NCBI GenBank assembly: GCA_964644555.1
Contig: CAZXWI010000001.1
Span: 1-53,106 of the forward strand
Source of the DNA: RUG14186 sp964644555
GTDB lineage: Bacteria > Bacillota > Clostridia > Eubacteriales > Anaerofustaceae
Direction of reading: 5' to 3'
Length of the DNA stretch: 53,106 bases
Position numbers and translations under genes: made by a program. Positions 9,672 through 16,453 of this stretch are shown here, piece by piece. Every line of letters begins with the position of its first letter. Position 1 is the stretch's first letter. The notes beneath the pieces were generated by a model that did not search any database, was not told the DNA's origin, and saw only the letters and a list, made by a program, of their open reading frames with translations.

Positions 9672-11153
9672 ATGAATACTAATGCTTATCATAAAGTAAG
9701 CAAATATATCGAACTTTTGCAAAACGAAGGAATCGTTAAGGAAATAAGCCCAAATGCACAAAATTTACTTTTCAACAATTTGTGCTACAATTCCAATGAA
9801 ATCACAAAGGACACCCTTTTTATTTGCAAAGGGGCTCGCTTTAAAGAAGAATACATTCTTGGCAAAGAAAACGATGGACTTATTTGCTACATATCGGAAA
9901 AGAAATACAACCTAAAAAGCGAATATATAATCGTTACAGATGAAAAAAAGGCTCTTGCCATCGCAGCTCAGGAATATTTTAACTATGACAGCCAAGCTCC
10001 CGAAATATGCGCACTGGTTGGCACTAAGGGCAAAACGACCACAGTATATTTTCTCAAATCCATATTAAATGCATCCCAGAGAAAATATGCATATTCAACC
10101 ACAGTTGAAATGAACGACGGTGAAAAAACAAAAGCTTCGAATTTAACAACTCCGGAAAGCTTTGATTTGCATGAGCTTATATCAAGAGCAAAAGCTAATA
10201 ATTGCAAAAATATGATTATGGAAGTTTCTTCCATGGCATACAAAATGAAGCGTACCTATAATATGACATTCGCATTCACGGCATTTACCAATATTTCACC
10301 GGATCACATAAGCGCCAACGAACACCCCGATTTTGACGATTACCTCTCATGCAAAATAGGTATTCTGAATCAAGGCAAAACAGCCATAATCAATATTGAC
10401 GATGAACATTCCTCCGAAATATTAAAAAGGATACAGCCAACTACAAAGGTAATAACATATTCGCTGAAAAACACTTCTGCCGATATATACATGAAAGCCT
10501 TAACCCAAACGGAAAACGGCAAGCTCATTACCATCCATACCAATGAAGAAACATTCGATATACTAATGCATCTTCCCGGAGATTACAACATTCTTAACGC
10601 ACTTTGCGCCGTAAGCTGTGCATACGCAATGGGAATCGATATTGCATCAATTCAAAAGGGTTTTGAAGAAGTAAATGTGCCGGGCAGAATGGAAAAGATA
10701 AGCAAAAACGGCTACATAGCCATATGCGACTACGCACACAACAAAGTCAGTATGAATCTTGCAATGGAAGCCCTCAGCAGTGCATACCCGCAAAAGAAGA
10801 TAAAATGCATTTTCGGCTGTTCCTACAAAGTAAAACAAAGAAGAGAAGATATGGCATATGAATCTTCTCGAAAATGCGATTATGTATACATTACAAGCGA
10901 TAACCCCGGATTTGAGAACGCTCAAACAATAGCAGAAGAAATACAAAGCTTTTTAACCGAATACGGTTGCAAAAGCGAAATTGTTTTGGATAGAAAAGAA
11001 GCTATCCGTAAAGCAATAAATGAAATGCAAAAGGACGATATCGTATTTATTGCAGGTAAAGGCCATGAAGCATACCAAATAATAAACGGAGTCTATACCG
11101 AATACGAAGGCGATGCAAAGATAGCAAGAGAAGCAATGGAAATGTATAAATAA
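9672..11153 (+). CDS. MurE-like UDP-MurNAc-peptide ligase (Mur ligase family)
   Basis: ATP-dependent Mur ligase of the MurE type, which adds the third amino acid to UDP-MurNAc-dipeptide. Seen: ATP loop GTKGKTTT (about residues 117-124), STTVEMN and TTPES substrate blocks, DHISANEH, the lysine in SCKIGIL, GRMEKI, CDYAHN, and the C-terminal GKGHE. The position that in diaminopimelate-adding MurE reads DNPR reads DNPG here, losing the specificity arginine. It may therefore add another residue or be a divergent paralogue. GAGGG lies 6 nt before the ATG at 9672, so that start was chosen over the in-frame ATG at 9645. It lies divergent from dapA-dapB. Confidence 0.82.
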   Translation: MNTNAYHKVSKYIELLQNEGIVKEISPNAQNLLFNNLCYNSNEITKDTLFICKGARFKEEYILGKENDGLICYISEKKYNLKSEYIIVTDEKKALAIAAQEYFNYDSQAPEICALVGTKGKTTTVYFLKSILNASQRKYAYSTTVEMNDGEKTKASNLTTPESFDLHELISRAKANNCKNMIMEVSSMAYKMKRTYNMTFAFTAFTNISPDHISANEHPDFDDYLSCKIGILNQGKTAIINIDDEHSSEILKRIQPTTKVITYSLKNTSADIYMKALTQTENGKLITIHTNEETFDILMHLPGDYNILNALCAVSCAYAMGIDIASIQKGFEEVNVPGRMEKISKNGYIAICDYAHNKVSMNLAMEALSSAYPQKKIKCIFGCSYKVKQRREDMAYESSRKCDYVYITSDNPGFENAQTIAEEIQSFLTEYGCKSEIVLDRKEAIRKAINEMQKDDIVFIAGKGHEAYQIINGVYTEYEGDAKIAREAMEMYK

Positions 11154-11159
11154 CAAACG

Positions 11160-11184
11160 ACCGACCGTGTCATAAGCGGTCGGT
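11160..11184 (+). terminator. Terminator of the MurE-like gene
   Basis: Stem ACCGACCG / CGGTCGGT with a 9-nt loop, followed by TCTTTGTTTT. It lies 6 nt after the stop codon. Confidence 0.85.
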
Positions 11185-11216
11185 TCTTTGTTTTGCGAAA
11201 TTACCCAAGAGGAAAA

Positions 11217-11234
11217 TATGTTATAATTAACATA
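11217..11234. promoter_or_regulatory. Palindromic operator-like site, copy 2
   Basis: TATGTTA-TAAT-TAACATA, an 18-bp inverted repeat. The same 7-bp half-sites with the same 4-bp spacing occur at 16351-16368 upstream of the metal transporter promoter. Here it lies between two terminators with no obvious promoter target, so its function is uncertain. Confidence 0.35.
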
Positions 11235-11346
11235 GGTCTATAATAACATAGTATTAATTTATTTCATAGTCATTTAATAAAAAACTTGATAAAATTTGAC
11301 TCTTTTGTTTGAATCCTACGGAAACCGAAAACTTCCTCACTGAAAA

Positions 11347-11379
11347 ATCAGGCGTGTCTTAATAAGACACACCTGATTT
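11347..11379 (-). terminator. Terminator of the metal transporter operon
   Basis: Long inverted repeat AATCAGGCGTGTCTT / AAGACACACCTGATT with a 3-nt loop. On the minus strand it is followed by TTTTTC. It lies 11 nt beyond the methyltransferase stop and ends the 11.4-16 kb operon. Confidence 0.88.
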
Positions 11380-11390
11380 GATTTAACATA

Positions 11391-12275
11391 TTATCTTGTT
11401 CTGAACCATGTTACATCCGAACTTGTAGGAAGAAGGAAATAATAGCCTCCGTCCTTCTCTGTAAGGAATGAGTTAACATTTTTTCTGAACTGCTCTTGAT
11501 TTACCAATTCGGGATAGTCCGTGGCATTAATAAGATCTTCGTAAGCAGCTTCCTTTGTGGGATACCATTTATCCCAGCCTTCATCTACTTTTGTGATATG
11601 CACCTCAATACCCTGTTCTTCCAAAACTTTTTTAAGGCTCGGACCATGCATGGGCAGCTTGTCGCTCATATCTATAGGACCACGACCTCCGAAAAGCTCT
11701 GTTTTTTCACCGGGTTTGGGTTCTGGTCTTTTTCTTTCTCGATCAAAAGGTCTTAAATCGGGGTGAGCCTGCATTGCCTCTTCGGAGTAACAATCTGTGA
11801 AGAGTTTACCTCTCGATTCGGGCAAACAAGGAGCGCCGTCCGACCACATAACGCTTACGGCAAATTGTCTTGCAGCCTTTTGAAGCATTTTAAGCGAGCT
11901 TGGGCCTCCGCCACCTCTTGACTGAATTACAACATCAACTTCCGGTATGGTAGTTCCGATTTCCGTTTCCTGCCAATCGGCATAAACAAATTCAACATTG
12001 GTTATACCTGCGGCTTCGCAGTTTTTTCTGCATTCTTCAAGCATACCCTCGGAGTTATCAAGGCAAATAACTTTTTTTACTCTCTTTGCAGCCTGTATTG
12101 CCACTCGTCCAGGGCCACAGCCGCAGTCCAAAACTACCATGTCTTCCGTAAGAGGCATTGCATCTAATTGCAAATTCGTTCCGTTTACTTCCATCAAAGT
12201 CATAAAGCTGTAGCCTCTTGCAGCTTTATCCCACATACTGGGTTTGACAGGAGTAGCTATTATGGTTTCTGTCAT
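11391..12275 (-). CDS. Class I SAM-dependent methyltransferase in metal-transport operon
   Basis: Seen: motif I VLDCGCGPGRVA (about residues 48-59), an acidic residue at the end of strand 2 (CLDNSEGM), and a motif IV-like region around EVDVVIQSRGGGG. This is a Rossmann-fold methyltransferase followed by an extended C-terminal region (about 150-294) rich in Pro, Arg and Trp that I do not recognise. The ATG at 12275 was chosen because it follows the previous gene by 16 nt; the longer frame overlaps that gene. It is the last gene of the operon encoding a FecBCD-type importer and a ModA-like protein. A role in modifying a metal chelator or a small-molecule ligand is only a guess. Confidence 0.72.
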   Translation of the reverse strand: MTETIIATPVKPSMWDKAARGYSFMTLMEVNGTNLQLDAMPLTEDMVVLDCGCGPGRVAIQAAKRVKKVICLDNSEGMLEECRKNCEAAGITNVEFVYADWQETEIGTTIPEVDVVIQSRGGGGPSSLKMLQKAARQFAVSVMWSDGAPCLPESRGKLFTDCYSEEAMQAHPDLRPFDRERKRPEPKPGEKTELFGGRGPIDMSDKLPMHGPSLKKVLEEQGIEVHITKVDEGWDKWYPTKEAAYEDLINATDYPELVNQEQFRKNVNSFLTEKDGGYYFLLPTSSDVTWFRTR

Positions 12276-12291
12276 TTTTATTTTTCCGTTT

Positions 12292-13110
12292 CTATAATAG
12301 ATTCCAATTACCAACCGATTTTCTCACATCAGTAAATCCGTACTTCACAAAATCGGTATTTAAAAATTCCTTTAAAAATTCTTCGGCAGCTTCCTTATTC
12401 TGTGCATTATCGGGTATTACCGCCGCATGAAATATAGTTGTGCCGAATATTTCGTTTCCGCCGTCAACAACAAAAGACACCTTGTTATACTCTTCTTCGA
12501 AATTTTCATCCCCCAAATTCATAACTTTCGGCAAAAGAGCATAATTAAAATTGTTACCTACTGCGGAACTTCGATAGGATATCTGATATACATTATCTTC
12601 GCACATTGGGGCAAATGCCTTATGCTCAGGCTTTTTATTATCGGGCTTTCTGTTTCTTTCGTACTGCTTTCTGTCTAAGCCCTTATAATTTGGGTTTGAA
12701 AATATTCTTTCGCTCAAACCATCTTCAACCCTATCCGCAAGCTTGATTGCCATAACGGCTCTGTATCCGCTCGGGTCGTCGTAAGGGTTCATATGTTTTA
12801 ATGTTGCCTCATCTGAGGTAAGCTTTTCAGCCCAATTATCATCATTTACATCATTTCCCACAACAACCATCTCATTTCCGCCCCAAATGTAGTATCCGCT
12901 ACAATATTCGGGCATCATCAATTGCTTGATGTTGCTGTCATCGGCAAGGAGCATCAAATCGAATTTTTCGCCTGATAAAAGCTTGTTGATACCGCCTGTA
13001 GAGCCGCCCATAATAAGCTCGCACTCCATATCGGGGTTTTCTTTTTTATAACGCTCTAATGTTTCTTTGGCAATTTTTCCACATACACCTGCGCTGAATA
13101 TTCTAAGCAT
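12292..13110 (-). CDS. ModA-like substrate-binding domain protein without signal peptide
   Basis: Resembles extracellular solute-binding proteins of the molybdate/tungstate type: LRIFSAG start, an IMGGSTGGINKLLSGEK block, LLADDSNI, WGGNEMVVVGN and a NPYDDPSGYRA segment that matches the oxyanion-binding region of the ModA/WtpA family. There is no hydrophobic signal sequence or lipobox, so as read it would stay in the cytoplasm. That is unusual for this fold. The ATG at 13110 has GGAGG 5 nt upstream; the GTG two codons earlier has no spacing from it. It lies between the FecE-type ATPase and the methyltransferase. It could be an intracellular oxyanion store, sensor or chaperone (inference). Confidence 0.68.
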   Translation of the reverse strand: MLRIFSAGVCGKIAKETLERYKKENPDMECELIMGGSTGGINKLLSGEKFDLMLLADDSNIKQLMMPEYCSGYYIWGGNEMVVVGNDVNDDNWAEKLTSDEATLKHMNPYDDPSGYRAVMAIKLADRVEDGLSERIFSNPNYKGLDRKQYERNRKPDNKKPEHKAFAPMCEDNVYQISYRSSAVGNNFNYALLPKVMNLGDENFEEEYNKVSFVVDGGNEIFGTTIFHAAVIPDNAQNKEAAEEFLKEFLNTDFVKYGFTDVRKSVGNWNLL

Positions 13111-13126
13111 TTTCACCTCCGTATAA

Positions 13127-13897
13127 CTAACAGACTATGCAAACATTTCGTTTGGCATCTTCGTCATATACAGTTTTAATATCGAGATTATATAATGACG
13201 AAAGCATTTCCTTATTTAGGGTATCAGCCGCATGCCCCACACCCAATACACCGTTTTTGTCAAGTATTGCAACTTTGCCGTCAAGTATAATTGCGTGATC
13301 CGGATTATGTGTAGTCATAATTACGGCATACCCCTCTTTCGCAAGTTCTTTTACCATTTGCACAACACGATATTGATTGCCGTAATCAAGATGTGCCGTT
13401 GGTTCATCAAGCAAAATAAGCTTGGGCTGTTGTGTTAAAGCTCTTGCTATGGTAACTTGCTGACGCTCTCCCCCCGATATTTCGGTATAAGCTTTGTCCT
13501 TAAGATGAAGTATATTCATTCTCTCCAGGGATTCTTCGGCTATCATATAATCCTCTTTTGACGGTTTTGAGAATGTTCCGATATAGGGTGTTCTGCCCAT
13601 AACGGTAAATTCCAATACGGTATATGCATAAGCAGGAGTATGTATCTGCGGCACATATCCTATTATTCTGGCAACATCGTTCATGCTCATTGAACTTGAA
13701 TCTTTACCGTTTAAATATATATGTCCGCTTGCGGGTTTAAACAGATTCGCAATGCAGTTCAGCAAAGTGGACTTGCCAGCACCGTTTGTTCCCAAAATGG
13801 ACAGAACCTCGCCCTCATCAAGCTGAAAACAAACATCATGAAATATAGTTCGGCTGTTATAATATTTGTAGCTTAAATCTTGTACATCAAGTATCAT
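13127..13897 (-). CDS. FecE-type ABC transporter ATPase
   Basis: Complete nucleotide-binding subunit of a metal-chelate/oxyanion importer. Seen: Walker A GTNGAGKST (about residues 35-43), Q-loop YVPQIH, signature SGGERQQ, Walker B LILLDEPTAHLD and the switch TTHNPDH. Length 256 is standard. Its start overlaps the permease stop in an ATGA, so the two are translationally coupled. With the permease and lipoprotein it forms a B12/siderophore-type importer; the upstream riboswitch-like leader and the ModA-like neighbour point to molybdate or tungstate (MolBCA-like) rather than iron. Confidence 0.92.
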   Translation of the reverse strand: MILDVQDLSYKYYNSRTIFHDVCFQLDEGEVLSILGTNGAGKSTLLNCIANLFKPASGHIYLNGKDSSSMSMNDVARIIGYVPQIHTPAYAYTVLEFTVMGRTPYIGTFSKPSKEDYMIAEESLERMNILHLKDKAYTEISGGERQQVTIARALTQQPKLILLDEPTAHLDYGNQYRVVQMVKELAKEGYAVIMTTHNPDHAIILDGKVAILDKNGVLGVGHAADTLNKEMLSSLYNLDIKTVYDEDAKRNVCIVC

Positions 13898-14940
13898 GTC
13901 AAAGTCCTGTTCTGTTTAATTAAAATGAAAATAAAGAAAGGTGCGCCGATTATACCCGTCAATACGCCCAATTTGAGTTCAGCCGTAGATAATGTTCTGC
14001 AAAGCATATCTATTATAAGCATAAAGATTGAACCCAAAAGCATTGCCATAGGAAGCATTTTTTTATTGTCAGAGCCGATAAGCATTCGGGATGTGTGAGG
14101 TATTATCAAACCTACCCAGCCGATACTGCCCGAAACACTTACGCAACTTGCGGTTATCAATGTTGAAAAGAAAATAAACATTCCTCTGGTTTTTTGAAGA
14201 TTGATTCCCAGTGAACGTGCTTCGTTATCTCCCAAAGACAAAACATTGAGTCGATAACGCATTAATATAATCAAAAAGCACGGTATCAACACCATCGGCA
14301 ATATCGACAAAAGTTCCGACATGGTTATTGTGGCAAACGACCCCATTGTCCAATAAGTGATTTCCGCCAATTGAGTATCGGTATCAGCCAAAGCTTTTAT
14401 TACACTCATTACCGATGACATAAGGCTGCTTACCACGACACCGGATAAGATAAGTATCGTAGTGGATTGACTTTTAATCAATTTCGGAATGAGCGTTGTA
14501 ATAAATACCGCCGCAATTCCTCCAATGAATGCCAAAAGCTGAATAAAGAGGCTGTTGAAATTCAATAAAATAGCAACTGCCGCCCCTATGCACGCACCGG
14601 ATGAAACCCCAAGTAAATCGGGGGATGCCATCGGGTTTTTGAATATGCTTTGATAACAAGCACCCGATAAAGCAAGCCCTGCCCCTACGACTACCGATGT
14701 CAATGTTCGGGGTAAACGCAGATTAATTACCACAGCTTCCTCGATATTCGACCATGTTTTTTTAATGCCGAAAATTTTTGATGCCAAAATTTTAATTACA
14801 TCACCCAAATTAATGCTGTATCGCCCAAGTGCAAGTGATGCGGCTACCGTCAGTAACAGAGCCGCAAACACTATGCCGACAACAACCCGATATTTTTTAT
14901 CGGAAAAATTTGTGGATTTATTGTCAATTGATTTTTTCAT
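13894..14940 (-). CDS. FecCD-family ABC transporter permease
   Basis: Seen: about ten membrane segments, the family signature RLPRTLTSVVVGAGLALSGA, then NPMASPDLLGVSSGA, the GDNEARSLGIN coupling region, and GSIGWVGLIIPHTSRML. This is the FecCD/BtuC fold (typical length about 340; here 348). It forms the transmembrane homodimer for the adjacent FecE-type ATPase. The start ATG lies 21 nt after the binding-protein stop with only a weak ribosome site. Substrate not visible from the permease itself. Confidence 0.93.
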   Translation of the reverse strand: MKKSIDNKSTNFSDKKYRVVVGIVFAALLLTVAASLALGRYSINLGDVIKILASKIFGIKKTWSNIEEAVVINLRLPRTLTSVVVGAGLALSGACYQSIFKNPMASPDLLGVSSGACIGAAVAILLNFNSLFIQLLAFIGGIAAVFITTLIPKLIKSQSTTILILSGVVVSSLMSSVMSVIKALADTDTQLAEITYWTMGSFATITMSELLSILPMVLIPCFLIILMRYRLNVLSLGDNEARSLGINLQKTRGMFIFFSTLITASCVSVSGSIGWVGLIIPHTSRMLIGSDNKKMLPMAMLLGSIFMLIIDMLCRTLSTAELKLGVLTGIIGAPFFIFILIKQNRTLT

Positions 14941-14961
14941 TGTTAAGAATTAAAAGTAAAA

Positions 14962-16077
14962 TTAGTTAAGTTCCTGTGTTCCATCAGGAAGCAAACCGTT
15001 TAACATATTGTTAGCCTGATCTTTTGTAAGCTCAGTGCCGTTCATTGTTTTGTAAAAGCTAATGATCTGCTCTGCCATGTAATCTTTTGTTATGCCGTTA
15101 GCTTCTGCGATTTCAGGCTGGATGCACAATAAAGCGTAATCTACCTGCAAGTAGCTTTCAAGTCCGAATCTATCCCAGTTAAAGCATGCATAGGGGTTGT
15201 TGTAAACTCTGCCGTTCTGAACTGCTTTGAGGTCTTTCCAACCGTCTGATGTTGCAATCTGTTCAAGAAGCTTATGCTGATATACGCCACCAACGATGAT
15301 AACATCAGGGTTTGCAGCAAAGATTTCTTCAACTGTGATTTCGTTGCCGGCAAGATTGATAACTGCAGGTAAGTATTTACCTCCGTTTGCTTCAACCCAG
15401 TTCTGAATAATTGTATTCTGACCCATTGTAGCTGTAAGGCTGTCGCTCTGACCGGAAATGTACATAACTACAGGTTTGTCTTCATCTGCCACATTTGCAA
15501 CGAGGTTTTTGTTGTTTTCAATCTTTGTACCGACTTCTGTACACCACCAGGTGAGTTTTTCTTTGTATTCACCGCCCAAGATTTCAGCGAGCATTGTGTA
15601 TGCCTGAATCATTGTATCGTAGTTACTGAAGTTGATGTTGATTGCGGGAATACCAGCATCTCTGATCTGCTGAGCGTATCCGTCTTTAGCTGATGAAGGA
15701 TGCACGATTACCAGGTCCGGTTCGAGTTTAACGAGTTCTTCAACTGCGGGAGTTGTTCCGCCGAGGCCCTGAATTTCAGTACAACCTTCGTAGAAGAATT
15801 TTGTCCAACCGTTCATTGTTGCAGGTGTGTTCATTGCAAGACCGCTTACGAGGTCTCCTGCACCCATGACAAAGAATGAAGATGTACCTGCAGGCCAAAG
15901 GTTAACGATTGTTTTTACTTCGCCCTCGATAGTTACTTCATCACCGCTCATGTCGGTTACTGTGATTGTTCTGTTTGTAAGATCTTCTTCATTGTTTTTG
16001 GAGCTTGTGCAGCCTGCAAAAACGCTTAAAGCAATAAGAACAACTAATAAAACAGAAACTATTTTTTTCGTTTTCAT
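14962..16077 (-). CDS. FepB/MolA-like substrate-binding lipoprotein
   Basis: An N-terminal lipoprotein signal (MKTKK, hydrophobic stretch, lipobox VFAGC with Cys22) is followed by a type III periplasmic-binding fold. Seen: an ITVTDMSGDEVTI opening, VKLEPDLVIVHPS, a long backbone helix, VEEIFAANPDVIIVGG, and NPYACFNWDRFGLES near the C-terminus. This is the TroA/FepB/BtuF class, used for siderophores, cobalamin, haem or, in MolA, molybdate and tungstate. First gene of its operon; AAGGAG lies 8 nt before the ATG and the transcript leader carries a putative cofactor riboswitch. Oxyanion binding is inferred from that context. Confidence 0.88.
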   Translation of the reverse strand: MKTKKIVSVLLVVLIALSVFAGCTSSKNNEEDLTNRTITVTDMSGDEVTIEGEVKTIVNLWPAGTSSFFVMGAGDLVSGLAMNTPATMNGWTKFFYEGCTEIQGLGGTTPAVEELVKLEPDLVIVHPSSAKDGYAQQIRDAGIPAININFSNYDTMIQAYTMLAEILGGEYKEKLTWWCTEVGTKIENNKNLVANVADEDKPVVMYISGQSDSLTATMGQNTIIQNWVEANGGKYLPAVINLAGNEITVEEIFAANPDVIIVGGVYQHKLLEQIATSDGWKDLKAVQNGRVYNNPYACFNWDRFGLESYLQVDYALLCIQPEIAEANGITKDYMAEQIISFYKTMNGTELTKDQANNMLNGLLPDGTQELN

Positions 16078-16136
16078 ATTGTTTTCTCCTTAGGTTTTAT
16101 ATTTAAATATCATATCGATATTTAGGCAAAATAAAA

Positions 16137-16182
16137 TGGGTTCCCGTAGTATATAAAATTTTACATACTAAAAAGGAACCCA
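16137..16182 (-). terminator. Leader terminator (expression platform) of the metal transporter operon
   Basis: Stem TGGGTTCC / GGGAACCCA with an inner AT-rich pairing, followed on the minus strand by ATTTTATTTT. It lies between the aptamer-like region and the first gene, within the transcript leader, so it can only be conditional. Confidence 0.8.
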
Positions 16183-16312
16183 CAGTGTGCGTAAATCAAT
16201 AATATTTCACTTGCAGTATTCCTTTCCAAATACGGGAGGCAAACAAATTTCTTAGTTTACCCATCGGTTATTTTCCTTGGTCAAAGCTTTAGGAATAATA
16301 ACTCGGAATAAT
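16183..16312 (-). promoter_or_regulatory. Putative molybdenum/tungsten cofactor (Moco/Tuco) riboswitch aptamer
   Basis: Leader RNA on the minus strand, starting just after a strong promoter. Seen: UCCGAG, then a long stem GUUAUUAUUCCU / AAGGAAAAUAAC, then CGAUGGGUAAAC pairing with GUUUGCCUCCCG, a UGGAAAGG segment, GCAAGUGAA and ACGCAC before the terminator. From memory this order matches the Moco RNA motif; I could not run a covariance search. The downstream genes (FecBCD importer and ModA-like protein) fit Mo or W control. A different or new metal-sensing class remains possible. Confidence 0.62.
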
Positions 16313-16315
16313 TTC

Positions 16316-16344
16316 ATTATACTTAATATTCCAAAATGTTGCAA
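16316..16344 (-). promoter_or_regulatory. Sigma-70-type promoter of the metal transporter operon
   Basis: On the minus strand: -35 TTGCAA, 17-bp spacer, -10 TATAAT. The riboswitch-like leader begins a few bases downstream. Confidence 0.78.
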
Positions 16345-16349
16345 TTATC

Positions 16350-16369
16350 ATATGTTAAATTTAACATAT
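16350..16369. promoter_or_regulatory. Perfect 20-bp palindrome upstream of the -35 box (operator-like, copy 1)
   Basis: ATATGTTAAATTTAACATAT lies 5 bp upstream of the -35 element. Its core TATGTTA-N4-TAACATA recurs at 11217-11234. The position fits a repressor or activator site for a metal regulator, whose family I cannot name. Confidence 0.5.
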
Positions 16370-16453
16370 TTTTTCATACTAAATTTACATTTTTCGACAA
16401 GAGAAGGCTTGCAAATGCAAACCTTTTTGTATAAGAGAAATAAAATCTTGTTT

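Noticed and set aside
16183..16312. Cobalamin or TPP riboswitch upstream of the FecBCD operon
   Set aside because: The B12-box and TPP core sequences are absent from the leader.
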